Source: Muscardinus avellanarius (Eukaryota > Chordata > Mammalia > Rodentia > Gliridae). Taken from it: 64,000 nt of DNA. The stretch is from NCBI GenBank assembly GCA_963383645.1, contig OY726571.1, forward strand, positions 23,095,785-23,159,784, in the 5' to 3' direction. Within the stretch, counting starts at the first letter, position 1; each line of letters begins with the position of its first letter. The notes under the pieces are model-generated. The model was given only the letters and a program-made list of their open reading frames with translations. It ran no database searches and was not told the origin of the DNA. A program made the position numbers and the translations under genes. Shown piece after piece: positions 21,866 through 31,799 of this stretch.

Positions 21866-22062
21866 GGGGATGGAACCCAGGGGCATTATACCTCCAAGCT
21901 ATACTCCCAGCCCTATATTTTATTCTTTATTTTGAAACAGGGTCTAACTGAGTTGCAAACGGCCTCACTATGTAGAATATGAGGCTGACCTTGAACCACA
22001 ATCTTCCTTGTCTCAGCCTCCCAAATGCTGGAATTATAAGCATGAGCCACCATGCCCGGCAA
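21816..22062 (-). mobile_element. SINE, B1-ID family 1, with (GT)n tail
   Basis: (GT)n at 21816-21861 leads into an antisense SINE: 'ggggatggaacccaggggc' to 'agccaccatgcccggc'. Confidence 0.9.
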
Positions 22063-22193
22063 GGCACAGTATATTTTTAAGATGGAAAAGCTGTATGTAT
22101 GTATTATTTTCTACAGTTGAATACATGACATTATGCACTTATCAAAACTGCACAAAACAAAAAAATGAGTTCTAATGTAAATTAAGAACTTAA

Positions 22194-22402
22194 AGCCAGG
22201 CATGGTGGTGGAGACAGGCATGGTGGTAGAGACAGAAGGATCTGGGTTCTTGGACATCCTCAGTTACTTAAGTGAGGGCCTTTGCAGCTCAGTGAGACCC
22301 TGTTTAAAATTAGGAATTAAAAAAATAGGGCTAGAGGGGTGTAGCTAGGAGGTAGAATGTCCCTGGGTTTCATCCCCAGCACCACACACACACACACACA
22401 CT
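22194..22402 (+). mobile_element. SINE, B1-ID family 1
   Basis: Sense copy whose B1 head is partly duplicated ('aggcatggtggt…agagacaggcatggtggta'), with an ID half containing 'gggtttcatccccagcacc' and a (CA)n tail at 22383-22401. Confidence 0.82.
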
Positions 22403-22610
22403 CTCTTTAGTTAACAATAATGTATCAATAATAGCTTTTCAATTATAACAAATATGCCAATTAATGCAGAAAGTTAATCATAGGAGAAACAGTGGGAGAG
22501 AGGGGCTGGATAAAGTAAATATATGGGAGCTTTGTTCTTTCTGTGCAAATCTTTCTGAAGCTTAAAATAGCTCTAAAGTATAAAATCAATTAAGAAAAAG
22601 TAGTTTATAT

Positions 22611-23500
22611 AGCACTCATCTAGCTTCAACATTTTTCAGTGTTATCTAAGTCCTTCTACTTACCCAACTCTGCTAAAAAAATGTAGGAGGATTTATTCAG
22701 TGTTGGAGCAAATGAGTAGAAAAGTATTAGAGGAAGTGAGGGAAGAGGTTGATCAGTGGTTTATGTATAACCCATTGTTTTTTTCTGGATTTTCAATGTG
22801 GTTAGTCCATATGTATTGCTAATTTTTGCCAATACATGTTACATTTCCACCCTCTCAGAGATTAGGAGACAAGGGTGCCATTTTCTTGTTTAGGGGACTT
22901 CATAAGGATAGCCCCAGTCTTTGAGAAAGGTGATCATTGGCTATAAGTGGATAAGAGGGTTTTAAACAGATTAGTTCTGTACAGGTGAATACATGTATTA
23001 ATATCTCAAAAAAGATAAAATAATTAGCAATTGTACTTTTTCTAAAGTAAATGGAGTAAGGAAAGGTAGGTCAGAGCCGAAGTAAGGAAGAAGCCTGCCT
23101 AAATTTTAGTTGAATCAAGTGAGAGGAATGTGGAATGTGGACATGGTCTTGATGAATTTCATCTCTCATTCCTCTTGTCCCAGAAATGTGATTTATATGA
23201 GGAACTGAAGTCCAATTTGTGAATCCCACTGTTCTCCTTGCTGAGGTTCTGAATCTAATTTATAGATGCTCTTTTTTGTTAGGAAATAGTTCAAATTCAA
23301 GACAAGGAATGTTAGAAGAGTAAAAACAGAAAAAAAAAACTGGATTAAGCCCTAGAGATTTCTCAGTAAGCACTGAGAACTGATGCTCAGGACTCTAATA
23401 TGTAATTGAAAACAAAATAAAAATTAATCTATAAAGTTAGTAGCAATTCTGACCATGCTCTGATTCCTAGCATGATTCCTATTTTATTTTATTTATATAT
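22611..23500. other. Unique non-coding DNA
   Basis: No gene or recognised repeat. Confidence 0.45.
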
Positions 23501-23545
23501 TGACTTCATTTAAAAATCATGGTATACATTTAATGTGTATAACAT

Positions 23546-23864
23546 GATTTTTTAAATCAGTGCATTGTAGTCATACCTCTTGATGGAGTTCAGGGTGATA
23601 GAGGCATACATGCACACAGTACTCACTGAACCTTCACCCAAATCCCACCCCACTCCCCCTCCCTCCCCACCTTCTCATGCACAGTAGAGTAATTGACACT
23701 GATGTATTTGTTTGTGTATATCATGTCTATTGAGGCATTTCGCTCTTTAATTCTTCCTCTCCCTTTGCATCTCCCTCAGTTAGGTCCTCCCCTCACTCCA
23801 TTAAGATTTCTCCTCTATTGTCTGGTGTCCCTTTTGTGTCCTAATTTCTCTCTATATATACACA
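23546..23864 (-). mobile_element. L1 3' UTR tail, younger
   Basis: Antisense of the window's common L1 3' end: 'agtgcattgtagtcatacc', 'gcatacatgcacacag', the CCCTCCCTCCCC tract (complement of the purine tract) and 'tctcctctattgtctggtg'. Confidence 0.8.
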
Positions 23865-24263
23865 ATAAAATAATAATTATAGATAAACAAAATAACATGC
23901 ATTATCTGCCATACTTATCTTTTATTTGTGGTAATATCACCTAATATCTATACTCTTTTATCAAATCTTCAGAATATAATGCAACAGTATACTCTACTTT
24001 AGATCTTTTGATTTATCTTGCCTAACTGCAAATGTGTACTCTTTGACCTGCTCTTGCCATTTAATCTCCCTTCTCATCTCTGATACTATTACTCTATTCT
24101 GTTTATATGAACCCAACCTTTTAAAAAGTTAGATTTCATATATAAGCAACTTTATATATTTGTTTACATTATTCCACTTAGTATAACTCCAAGGTTTATC
24201 CATGTTTTTGCAAATGGCAGCATCTTTTCCTTTCTTTCATAAGACTGAATTACATACATTTCC

Positions 24264-24268
<5 letters not shown>

Positions 24269-24294
<26 letters not shown>

Positions 24295-24479
24295 AGTGGT
24301 GGTACTAGGGTTCTTGGAAGCCCTTCTTCCTCCAGACTACACTACCAGACCTATTTTTTTTTTTTTTTTTTTTGGAAACAGGGTCTCTTATGCCAGCATG
24401 GCTGGCTTTGAACCTGCGTGATCCTTCTGCCTCCGCCTCCCAAGCGTGGGGATTACAAGCGTGCGCCACCACGCCCGGC
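24269..24479 (-). mobile_element. SINE, B1-ID family 2, with TSD
   Basis: Near-consensus family 2 copy with two T-runs (tail and middle), ending 'gccaccacgcccggc'. CATTTCCAACTT is duplicated at 24257-24268 and 24480-24491. CpGs are well preserved, so it is young. Confidence 0.94.
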
Positions 24480-24651
24480 CATTTCCAACTTCTTTATTCA
24501 CCTATCTTTCCATAAATATTCAGGTTGTTTGCCATATTTTGGTGAATAATGCTGTAATAAACATGAAACATACCTATTTTTGTGACTTATTGAATCCATT
24601 TACTTTGGGTATATACCCAGCAGAGAGATTTCTGGGTCATATATATCAGTG

Positions 24652-24887
24652 TGGTTGCAAAGGAAGTTTTGGCAGAGAGATCCCCAGAAGGAAGAAAGCA
24701 CACGGAATTTGCCAACAACAGTGTCAGCTTTATTCTACAGATCTGCTCCTTACATAGGGTTCTGGGCAAAGTAGAGTGTTATGTTTTATCAAATCATGCT
24801 TATATAACTAAGTATATGTCTGTGCCGGCGTGAGGTAAGCAGAGTCCTGCCCTTACCACCTGTCTATACTTTCTCTGGGCCCTCCCA
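24652..24887 (-). mobile_element. ERV-L-like provirus, 3' LTR
   Basis: About 236 bp with polyadenylation signal AATAAA on the minus strand ('gtagaataaagctg', complement at about 24729-24742). Aligns along its length with 26983-27217. Just upstream on the minus strand is AGGGG, the remnant of a polypurine tract. Confidence 0.75.
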
Positions 24888-24959
24888 CCCCTAAAGGGTG
24901 GCAGTGCATGACTTGACGTAGAGAGCATTGCATTGGGCCCAGAGACCAGCAATCAATAG

Positions 24960-25612
24960 AGGATGCAACCAGCGACTATTAGTCCTCCAGCCACACAGGT
25001 GAAGATAGTCAGTACCTATCTCCAGGAGGAGCCCAACCAGTGAGTTCTACCAGGTTGTATGTGAGTCATCCTATAAGATGTATATAGTCTGTACCATAGG
25101 ATAAGCAAAACCCAAGCCCATAGCCATATCTACCTACAGTTGTCAGGATGTATTGGAATCCTTGATCTGTTGGCCATGGTTCAATATAGTCAGCTTGCCA
25201 TTACTGTAAAGGTTGAGTATCTTGAGGAATTTGTCCCATGGTTGTAGAAGCCCTACATTTCTGTGGGTGGTGTTCTGTGCGCGAAGGACACTGCTGTATC
25301 GTGTCTTGCCCTTGAGTATGGGTGAAAAGCAATGTCCATCATGAGCTCCATGGTATGGGTGCCTAAGTGTCCTAGCTTTTTATATAACCATGATGTTACT
25401 GACAAGGGCTCCAGGAGTTGATGGAGAGCCCAAACTTGCACTAAAGCATCAGCAACATTATTACTGTGTGCCTGTAAAGGTCTACATCCTAGAACATGAT
25501 GTAGGCCTTTACAGGCCATGTTTCCACAAGTCCTCTCATATATCCTTGCCCCACAATAGGCAATGCCCAATGCCCAATCAGCCAGTCTTATGCTACTCAT
25601 TGAAGAAGCCAC
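24960..25612 (-). pseudogene. ERV pol relic: integrase region
   Basis: The 119-codon frame at 25253-25612 on the minus strand contains 'WLYKKLGHLGTHT', which fits the zinc-binding N-terminal part of retroviral integrase. Further downstream, in another frame, 'WQADYIEPWPTDQG' fits the start of the integrase catalytic core, whose first catalytic Asp follows Trp-Gln. The remaining DDE residues and C-terminal domain are deleted. Not a host gene. Confidence 0.7.
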
Positions 25613-25671
25613 ATGCTTAGTCCCCAGTAGAGTGCTGAGTGGTTTGGGTAGACATACAATAGCTTAATAAC

Positions 25672-25738
25672 TTTTATGAGAACTATCTAAAACTATCTCC
25701 TTTATGAGAACTATCCAGAACTATCTCCTTTATGAGAA
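25672..25738. repeat. Direct duplication of about 33 bp
   Basis: Two adjacent imperfect copies of a unit containing 'ctatctcctttatgagaa' within the ERV internal region. Confidence 0.8.
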
Positions 25739-26086
25739 TGAGCTCATTGGCCAGAGTGTTTGGTACTGGTATCATACAAAAAGTTTCCCTGGCAGGCTGT
25801 AAGCCGGAGCTATTCACGTGAGCAGCTGCCCATGACAAGAGCCATTGGTATACCCTGCTTTCATGGGCATTGGAAATTTCTCTTCCTCATAGGTACTTGG
25901 GAAATCCTCCACTTCCATGGGTTCTGAGTGAACTATCACTCAGAAATGTACTGGTCCCATCAAAGTATATAGTTGACCAGATAAACAAACCATGCTTGTT
26001 GCTCTAAAAAGGCACCTCGCTTGGTCAGAGTGGATATTTGTGCTAATTGTGTTGGGGGAGCACAAGTCCAAGACAGTACCCAGCCT

Positions 26087-26650
26087 TCAATAAGATAGGA
26101 GGTCTATATCATCATTGACACAGTACTGATAATGGGCTCGCAACCTGAAAGGACAGCATATATAACTGCTATTTTTTAATGAGAAATTAGGGTGCCTATG
26201 CCTATTTCCATAACTGTGACCAAAACCAATTAGGGTAATTCTGGTACCTTTTTTTCCACTGTAACCTACACCCAAAACCTGTTGGACTATTTGTAGGAAT
26301 GTGAGAGTAGGGTCTTTTACCCACAGAGTTTGCTCCTGTGCCACTATTATCTGAGTGGCATTAAAAGCAGTTTCCATTTCAGTGGTTCGATCCCAGTTTT
26401 CCCCCTTATAGACAAGGTGCTGTAGGGGGTGCATAATCATAGCTAAATGGAATAAATGTTTGCCCAAACACCAGAAGATGCAGATATGTCTATAACTGTT
26501 TGATCATTTTCAACCAATGATAGATTTTATCTATCACTGCATTGGGTATTATTGTTGACTTACCTGACTAAACAATTCCTAAGAATTTGATGGATTATCC
26601 AGGTCCTACTTGACATGAAAGTGGGGTGGGCCTCTCAAAGTAGAATTTGA
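26087..26650 (-). pseudogene. ERV pol relic: RT connection and RNase H
   Basis: The minus strand carries 'KFLGIV' and, after a stop, 'SGKSTIIPNAVIDKI', a pattern typical of the ERV-L RT thumb/connection. 'NWDRTTEMETAFNATQ' and 'DPTLTF' follow, matching the usual RT-RNase H linker (W-x-x-x-x-E-x-A-F … DP). Frame shifts separate the pieces. Confidence 0.7.
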
Positions 26651-26982
26651 TTGGATGTTTCATTTCCTCCCAGAAGAGGGCCTGGGAGGATGTCTCTGGC
26701 AAAACCATGTGCCAGACGAAAGGCTGCAGTGGTTGCTAACATGGAGTTGTGCAAGGATCCAGTGGGCTCTGCTCACACTAGCTAAACCCTGCTCTAGGGG
26801 GACCGAGGTCTTGACTGTTGCAGCCCTAGCACTTTTAAAGCCTTCCAGACTTCTTTCAGCTGGCTTGTACATCATCCCAATCTTTCATGGGGGTCTACAC
26901 CATCAGATAGGTGGTTACTGGCAATCACAAGGAGGCCGGATGCACTATCCCTCCCACCCTGGGTTGGTCCTCCAAAGGGTAC

Positions 26983-27217
26983 TGGTCCTCCAAAGGGTAC
27001 TGGTGATATCTCCAAAGATCAGAGAGCATGGGAAGTTGCCATTAGGAGAACAACAGCAGCTTTATTCTATGGATCTGTTCCTTATTTAGGGTTCTGGATA
27101 AAATGGCATGTTGTGTTTTGCCCAAGCTTGCTTGAATATCTAAGTACACATCTGCAGCTGTGTAGAATGAGTAGGGATCATGTCCTTACTGCCAGCCTAT
27201 ACTTCCTCTGGGCCTCA
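26983..27217 (-). mobile_element. ERV-L-like provirus, 5' LTR
   Basis: About 235 bp starting TGAGGCCCAGAG on the minus strand, with AATAAA at the complement of about 27060-27066. It is visibly diverged from the 3' LTR, so the insertion is old. Confidence 0.75.
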
Positions 27218-27399
27218 CAGTACAGCAGCTCTATTTTTAATTATTTTGACTACTCTCAATACTATTTTGAGTTTCCTTTCCTCCACAGCCTTATTAGTGC
27301 CTGTTATTTCTTGTTTTTTTTTTTTTTGGCAGTAGCCATTCTAGTATATGTGAGGTAATATTTCATTATGGCTATGATTTGTATTTTTCTATTTTTTAA

Positions 27400-27505
27400 T
27401 TTTAATTTTTATTTATTTTAATTCTCATTGGTGCATTGTAGTCATACATATTAATGGGGTATAAGACAATAAAGACATACACACAAATATCACTCATTTT
27501 TCTAT
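27400..27505 (-). mobile_element. L1 3' UTR tail, short
   Basis: Antisense tail, 'attggtgcattgtagtcatac' onward to 'cacaaatatcactca'; strongly 5'-truncated. Confidence 0.75.
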
Positions 27506-28559
27506 TTTTAAAAAGTTAATTTTCAAATTACTACAAAAATTTGATATTGCTCCCTCTGGTTCATAAACTCTCAAATTCAGTAATACTACCATGTGTGGGG
27601 GACGTTGGACTAATCCAGGAAGGCTGATTGACCCAGAGGTTTTTAGTAGCCTTTCATGCAGTTGGGGGCATTAAATAAAAATAAGATAAGATGGAAGTAG
27701 TAGCACCTATCAGGACACCAAATAATTTTTTTTTTCTGAAAAGGGCCAGTAAGTTTGGGAATCTATCCTAGCTGAAGTTTCAAGCTTTGCTGCTTGTTTG
27801 CCTAATCTTCTCTGAAGGTTATTTCTACTTATTTTGGCAAGAAGCGGTCATGTTCTTTGTATTCAAATCACTGATACCACATTATCTTTTATTCTTTACA
27901 CAAATCTTCAAATTTGAGGAATGGGTGTATTTCTGCCCTGATTTTTGTCTCTTCTTGGGTTGCACACAGGAAAGCATTATCATTCAATTGTTCTTTTAAT
28001 CATTCAGTCCATAACATTACCAGCAATCAGAACAGTTCTGTAATTCGTGAGCCATGTATAAGGAAAAGATATCTTGCTTCACTGAGAAAATAGATAATTT
28101 TGTGAAATATTGGCCGTTTATCTATCAACGTGATCCATTATATGTTGAACCACAGTAAGAAGCCATCATGTACCTTTAATTCTTTTAATTTATGTTTTAA
28201 TAGACTTTTTTGATATGGTATAAGGCTGATTCAAATTCTATGTTTGAATTCAATTTTGCTAAAACTAGGTATATAAAATATTAATGAAGAAAATACAATT
28301 AGGATGCATAATTAGAATGCATAATCAGGTCAAAAGTATTTTTTAGTTAAAAAAATCAGTCATTGAGAGAAAAATGAGGAAGAAGGGAATGGGAAGAGCA
28401 TGGATTGTCTCTGGCCACCACCTCTCCTCTTCACTGGTGGGTAACTCCTAATGTAGCACACAAGAATACTGTTATATTATCTGCATTTTGGATCTATTAT
28501 TCCGTGTAGAACATTTAAAGTGCAGAGGGCTTTTTAAATATATATTGGAATAAGTATAG
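27506..28559. other. Unique non-coding DNA
   Basis: No gene seen. A 70-codon frame at 27787 has no recognisable features. Confidence 0.45.
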
Positions 28560-28770
28560 AGCTGATTATCAGAATATTTGCATTTTAAACCTTGCTCTAT
28601 ATTCTACACCATATAAATTATATGATCCCAGTTGGTTGAGTCATTAAATCTTTCTGAGCTCTCTGTCTCATCTAAAAAATAAGAATAATAAAAATATTCT
28701 TGTTTCCTCTATTAAAGAGTTGTAATAAGCAGCAAATAATTTTAATGCATGGGAATGTATACTGTAGACC
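28560..28770 (+). mobile_element. MIR SINE remnant
   Basis: Collinear with MIR: 'gttggttgagtcattaaatc', 'tctgagctctctgtctcatct', 'aaaaaataagaataataa', 'agttgtaataag'. Confidence 0.6.
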
Positions 28771-29251
28771 AAAAACACCGTAAGAATTATTATATATGCC
28801 TCAATGCATGAATCGAACATGCACTGTATAATCTGTATTTTCAGAAACTAACCCTCTATCATGTTGACATTTGCTAATTTTAAATCATGCTGCAAATGAA
28901 TGGTTCAGATTAGAACACCTGCTATCATCATTTTTTAAGAAAATGACTATCATTTGATTTACAAGAACATTTTATCTTAATAAGTTCAGTTCAGCATTTA
29001 TTAGCATGTATTAGTCTGAAATTTCCTTAGCAGAATATCATATTTCTTCTCTCAGATATCAGAGTAGGTAACCATACTATTCACAAATGATATACTTAGT
29101 AGGCATTGCTGTTCTTAATTATTCTAGTTATTTTCCCAGGAGCACTTAAAAATTAAAACATTTGAAAATAAACAAAAGACTATACTTTGTCTTAAGAGAA
29201 TATAAACTATGATAACACATTACCATATTATGTTATCTATCCTGTTTTATT
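28771..29251. other. Unique non-coding DNA
   Basis: No gene or recognised repeat. Confidence 0.45.
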
Positions 29252-29261
29252 AAAATAGGCA

Positions 29262-29362
29262 GCAACTGGGTATGGGCTAATTGGGTGATGCGTGCCATGT
29301 GTGTCTCCAACATCTTGCATCCCATTAAGATTTATGAATACAATGCACCAATAAAACTTTAA
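29262..29362 (+). mobile_element. L1 (or composite) 3' tail, 101 bp
   Basis: Extreme 5' truncation: 'gggctaattgggtgatgcgtgcc' (start) to 'acaatgcaccaataaaac' (end). AAAATAGGCA is duplicated at 29252-29261 and 29363-29372, so this is a complete independent insertion. Confidence 0.85.
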
Positions 29363-29423
29363 AAAATAGGCATACATTTTCTAGGCAATAACCTTATTAT
29401 TTTGTTTCATTTTCAATATATAT

Positions 29424-29622
29424 ATTGGTACTGAGGATTGACCAAGGGGCATTATACCTCCAAGCTACATTCTCAGTCATTTTTCTTTTTAAATTTTTGA
29501 AACTGTATCTTGCTATATTGCTGATAGTCTTGCAGAATTGCTGAAGCTGGCTTCAGAATTGCAACCCTACTGCTTCAGCCTCCCAAGTATTAGGATTACA
29601 AGTGTCTCCCACCATCTCCAAC
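29424..29622 (-). mobile_element. SINE, B1-ID family 1
   Basis: Antisense copy, old: 'tactgaggattgaccaagggg' to 'cccaccatctccaact'. Confidence 0.78.
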
Positions 29623-30052
29623 TAAGCTTATTGTTTTAGACCATGTTTACTATTTTATGTTTTAAAATATATATAATAAAAAATGTCCTAGGAGATTTCA
29701 TGGGCATAAATACCAGAACACACAAAAAATTAAAAGTTATATTAGTTAAATTAGGCATTAAAAAGTTGTATAGACAAGGCAGAGCTTATGCTCAATATTA
29801 CAAATGCGCATTTATGAAAGACTCCATTGCAACATATTTTATAGGAAAGAAAAAGACATAAACATCAAACTATTGCTCTTACAAGCTTGTTGGATGGCAA
29901 GGTATAGACATAAAAAGTCTGCAGTCCAGTGATTCTTGGCTAAAATGAGTACCCTAATTTAAAATTTTATATTTGACTAGGGAAAAAACATTCTTATATT
30001 TACAAATATCACCTAAATAAATGTGGTAGCTCAGTTAAAATTATGTAGGATT
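29623..30052. other. Unique non-coding DNA
   Basis: No gene or recognised repeat before the insertion site of composite element A. Confidence 0.45.
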
Positions 30053-30067
30053 TAAATAGAGGTAAGG
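30053..30067. repeat. TSD of composite element A, 5' side
   Basis: TAAATAGAGGTAAGG, identical to 32835-32849; context TT/TAAATA suits L1 endonuclease. Confidence 0.97.
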
Positions 30068-30846
30068 GGACTTCCGGGAAGATGGCGACCGAGAAAAGCG
30101 GGGCTTAAGAGCCCCGCTAACAACAAATATCCATTACCACAAAATCAGCGCCTTTCAAAGCCAGAAAACAACATCACCAGAAAAACAAAAAAAATCACCA
30201 GGCTCCAGAGAGAAAGCGGACTGAGAACAGACCACAGAGGAGATCCTCACGCCCGAGGACGCGGCAGACGTGGCAGCAGTGCCATACTGCCGGAGGCACC
30301 GGCGAATTCACGGGACGGCCACAGCAAGCCGAGGGGAGCCACTGCAGAACAGCCAGGCGGGATTTCTCGGCGCAGAGGACATCTAAAGCTCCCAGTGTCT
30401 GAGCTCAGCACACGCTGCAGGGATTCAGAGTGGAAATCAAAACCAAGAAAAAAAAACACCAGCCCAACAGCCGAGGGATAGCAGCGGCGCCATATTGCCA
30501 CCGGTGGCAGCAGCACCGAATTCACTACAGCTACATCTGCGTACTCAAGAACAGTGAGTCAAATTGCGGACCACAGCGGAGAAATCCCAGTACTGTACTC
30601 ACTGGGACTTGACCCAGTGGGACAGTGGCGGTGGCAGTGATATCACACCATAGGAGAACGTGCAACCTGGCACCCCCCACAGTCTAAAGCAGCCTCTATC
30701 GACTCTCTGGGTCGAAGACTCTGTGATACAACCCAGTAAAGGAGTAGTGGGGTCTGAGATACTACTGACTCGAGATCCAGAGCACCTTAAGTGAAGTCAT
30801 AGTGACCCAAGGGAAGAACCCAGAGAAGGCACAAACTTCCGAAATC
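30068..30846 (+). promoter_or_regulatory. L1-type 5' UTR/promoter of copy A
   Basis: GC-rich against an AT-rich background. It opens GGGACTTCCGGGAAGATGGCG: an ETS-like CTTCCGG and a YY1-like AAGATGGCG (30079-30087) about 12 bases from the start, the same place as the YY1 site of human L1. Two related segments about 210 bases apart (around 30271 and 30481, each with 'GCAGC…GCCATA…GCC…GAATTCAC') suggest monomer-like internal repeats. Promoter activity is inferred. Confidence 0.75.
30097..30118 (+). other. 5' hairpin of the composite element, copy A
   Basis: AGCGGGGCT – TAAG – AGCCCCGCT: a perfect 9-bp GC-rich stem with a 4-base loop, 30 bases from the 5' end. Copy B has the same stem with loop TACG. 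Confidence 0.85.
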
Positions 30847-31764
30847 ATGGGAAAGAGGAATAATACTGGAGCAATGAATGCTCACAACCCCACAACATCA
30901 GAACCCGATAAAACAGAAAATCAGAGATTTCTAGAAGATCAAATCAGGAAAATAACTGTAGAAATAATAGAGGTGCTTCGAAAAGAACTCAGAGAGAGCC
31001 AAAAAGAGATAAAGGATGCAATTAATGAAGTAAAGGCCTCAATTCAAAGCACAAACAACCAATTAGAACACATGGAGAACAGAATCTCGCTCTTAGAAGA
31101 TGATCATTCCAAAAATGAACGCATAGTTTCTAATCTAGGAAAAAATATCCGACAGCAGGAATCTGATATTGAAGAAATATGGGCCCATTTTAAGAGAGCT
31201 AACCTAAGAATAATTGGAATAGAGGAGGGAAAAGAAAGTGAAACCAAAGGGATCAACAATCTCTTCAAGGAAGTAATAGCAGAAAATTTTCCAAACATAG
31301 AGCAAGAGGTCGATACGCAGGTCCAGGAAACTTATAGAACTCCCTTTAGACAGGATCGGAGAAGAGGATCCCCACGCCACATAATTGTCAAAATGACCAA
31401 TGTGGAAGCCAAGCAGAGAATCTTAAAGGCAACAAAAGCAAAGGGCCAAGTGACATTCAGAGGCAAACCAATTAGAATCACTCCAGACTTCCCAAACCAA
31501 GTTATGAGAGCCAGAAGGGCTTGGAGTAACATATTCCCAATTTTGAAAGAAAACAACTTCCAGCCAAAAATTTCCTACCCAGCAAAACTTTCTATCAAAT
31601 TAGATGGAGAAATAAGAAGCTTCCATGACAAACAGAAACTGAAGGAATTTATGTCTTCAAAACCAGCACTAGAGAAAATACTCAAAGAGATTAACTACAA
31701 AGAAGAAATAGGTAACACACATCAGAACCAGAGAAACAAGATTTTCCATCCAACAGACAACTAA
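30847..31764 (+). CDS. L1-type ORF1 protein, 305 aa, intact
   Basis: Complete open frame starting MGKRNN, the usual position and flavour of L1 ORF1 starts (MGKK…). An in-frame Met lies 15 codons upstream, but the reading upstream is not conserved with copy B, so I prefer this start. Order: short N-terminus; coiled coil about residues 28-112 (heptads through 'KEIKDAINEVKASIQS'); RRM about 117-205 with 'NLRIIGIEE' and 'RHIIVKM'; arginine-rich 'RQDRRRGSPR' at 168-177; C-terminal domain about 206-280 with 'ISYPAKLSI' and 'MSSKPALEKILKE'. Such proteins form trimers, bind the element's RNA and act as chaperones in L1 particles in the cytoplasm and nucleus. Slightly shorter than human ORF1p (338 aa). 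No ORF2 follows. Length and motifs look functional; activity is untested. Confidence 0.93.
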   Translation: MGKRNNTGAMNAHNPTTSEPDKTENQRFLEDQIRKITVEIIEVLRKELRESQKEIKDAINEVKASIQSTNNQLEHMENRISLLEDDHSKNERIVSNLGKNIRQQESDIEEIWAHFKRANLRIIGIEEGKESETKGINNLFKEVIAENFPNIEQEVDTQVQETYRTPFRQDRRRGSPRHIIVKMTNVEAKQRILKATKAKGQVTFRGKPIRITPDFPNQVMRARRAWSNIFPILKENNFQPKISYPAKLSIKLDGEIRSFHDKQKLKEFMSSKPALEKILKEINYKEEIGNTHQNQRNKIFHPTDN

Positions 31765-31799
31765 GTTGGTTATCTGTGGAGATTCATTATTTATGTTAG

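Larger units (their letters stand above)
21723..22610 (+). mobile_element. Ancient L1 3' end (probable), with two SINE insertions
   Basis: 'gtagttgccagaagttttgag', then after the first SINE 'aagatggaaaag…', and after the second 'tatgggagctttgttctttctgtgcaaat…ctctaaagtataaaatcaatta' resemble the 3' UTR of old L1M/HAL1-type elements in sense orientation. Family assignment is tentative. Confidence 0.5.
24652..27217 (-). mobile_element. Deleted ERV-L-like provirus
   Basis: Two related LTRs in the same orientation flank 2.1 kb of internal sequence. The internal part retains only decayed pol pieces: RT-connection, RNase H and integrase. Gag and most of RT are missing and there is no room for env, which ERV-L elements lack. 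Flanks CAGTG (24647-24651) and CAGTA (27218-27222) look like a 5-bp duplication with one change. It lies inside an ancient L1. Stops and frameshifts are frequent; the element is inert. Confidence 0.75.
23501..27380 (-). mobile_element. Ancient L1 3' region hosting several younger insertions
   Basis: Antisense L1 3' sequence can be followed through 23501-23545, about 23865-24256, 24492-24651 ('tttgggtatatacccag' and 'tctgggtcatat') and 27218-27380 ('agctctatttttaatt', 'ctccacagcc', 'tatttcattatgg…gatttg'). Between these pieces lie a younger L1 tail, a SINE and an ERV-L-like provirus. Confidence 0.75.

Noticed and set aside
25253..25612. 119-codon frame considered as a host gene exon
   Set aside because: Contains an integrase-like motif and sits between two LTRs, so it is ERV pol.
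30847..31764. Reading element A as an ordinary L1 that was simply broken by a later inverted L1 insertion
   Set aside because: Copy B, at a different site with a different TSD, has the same junctions, so the arrangement existed before both insertions.
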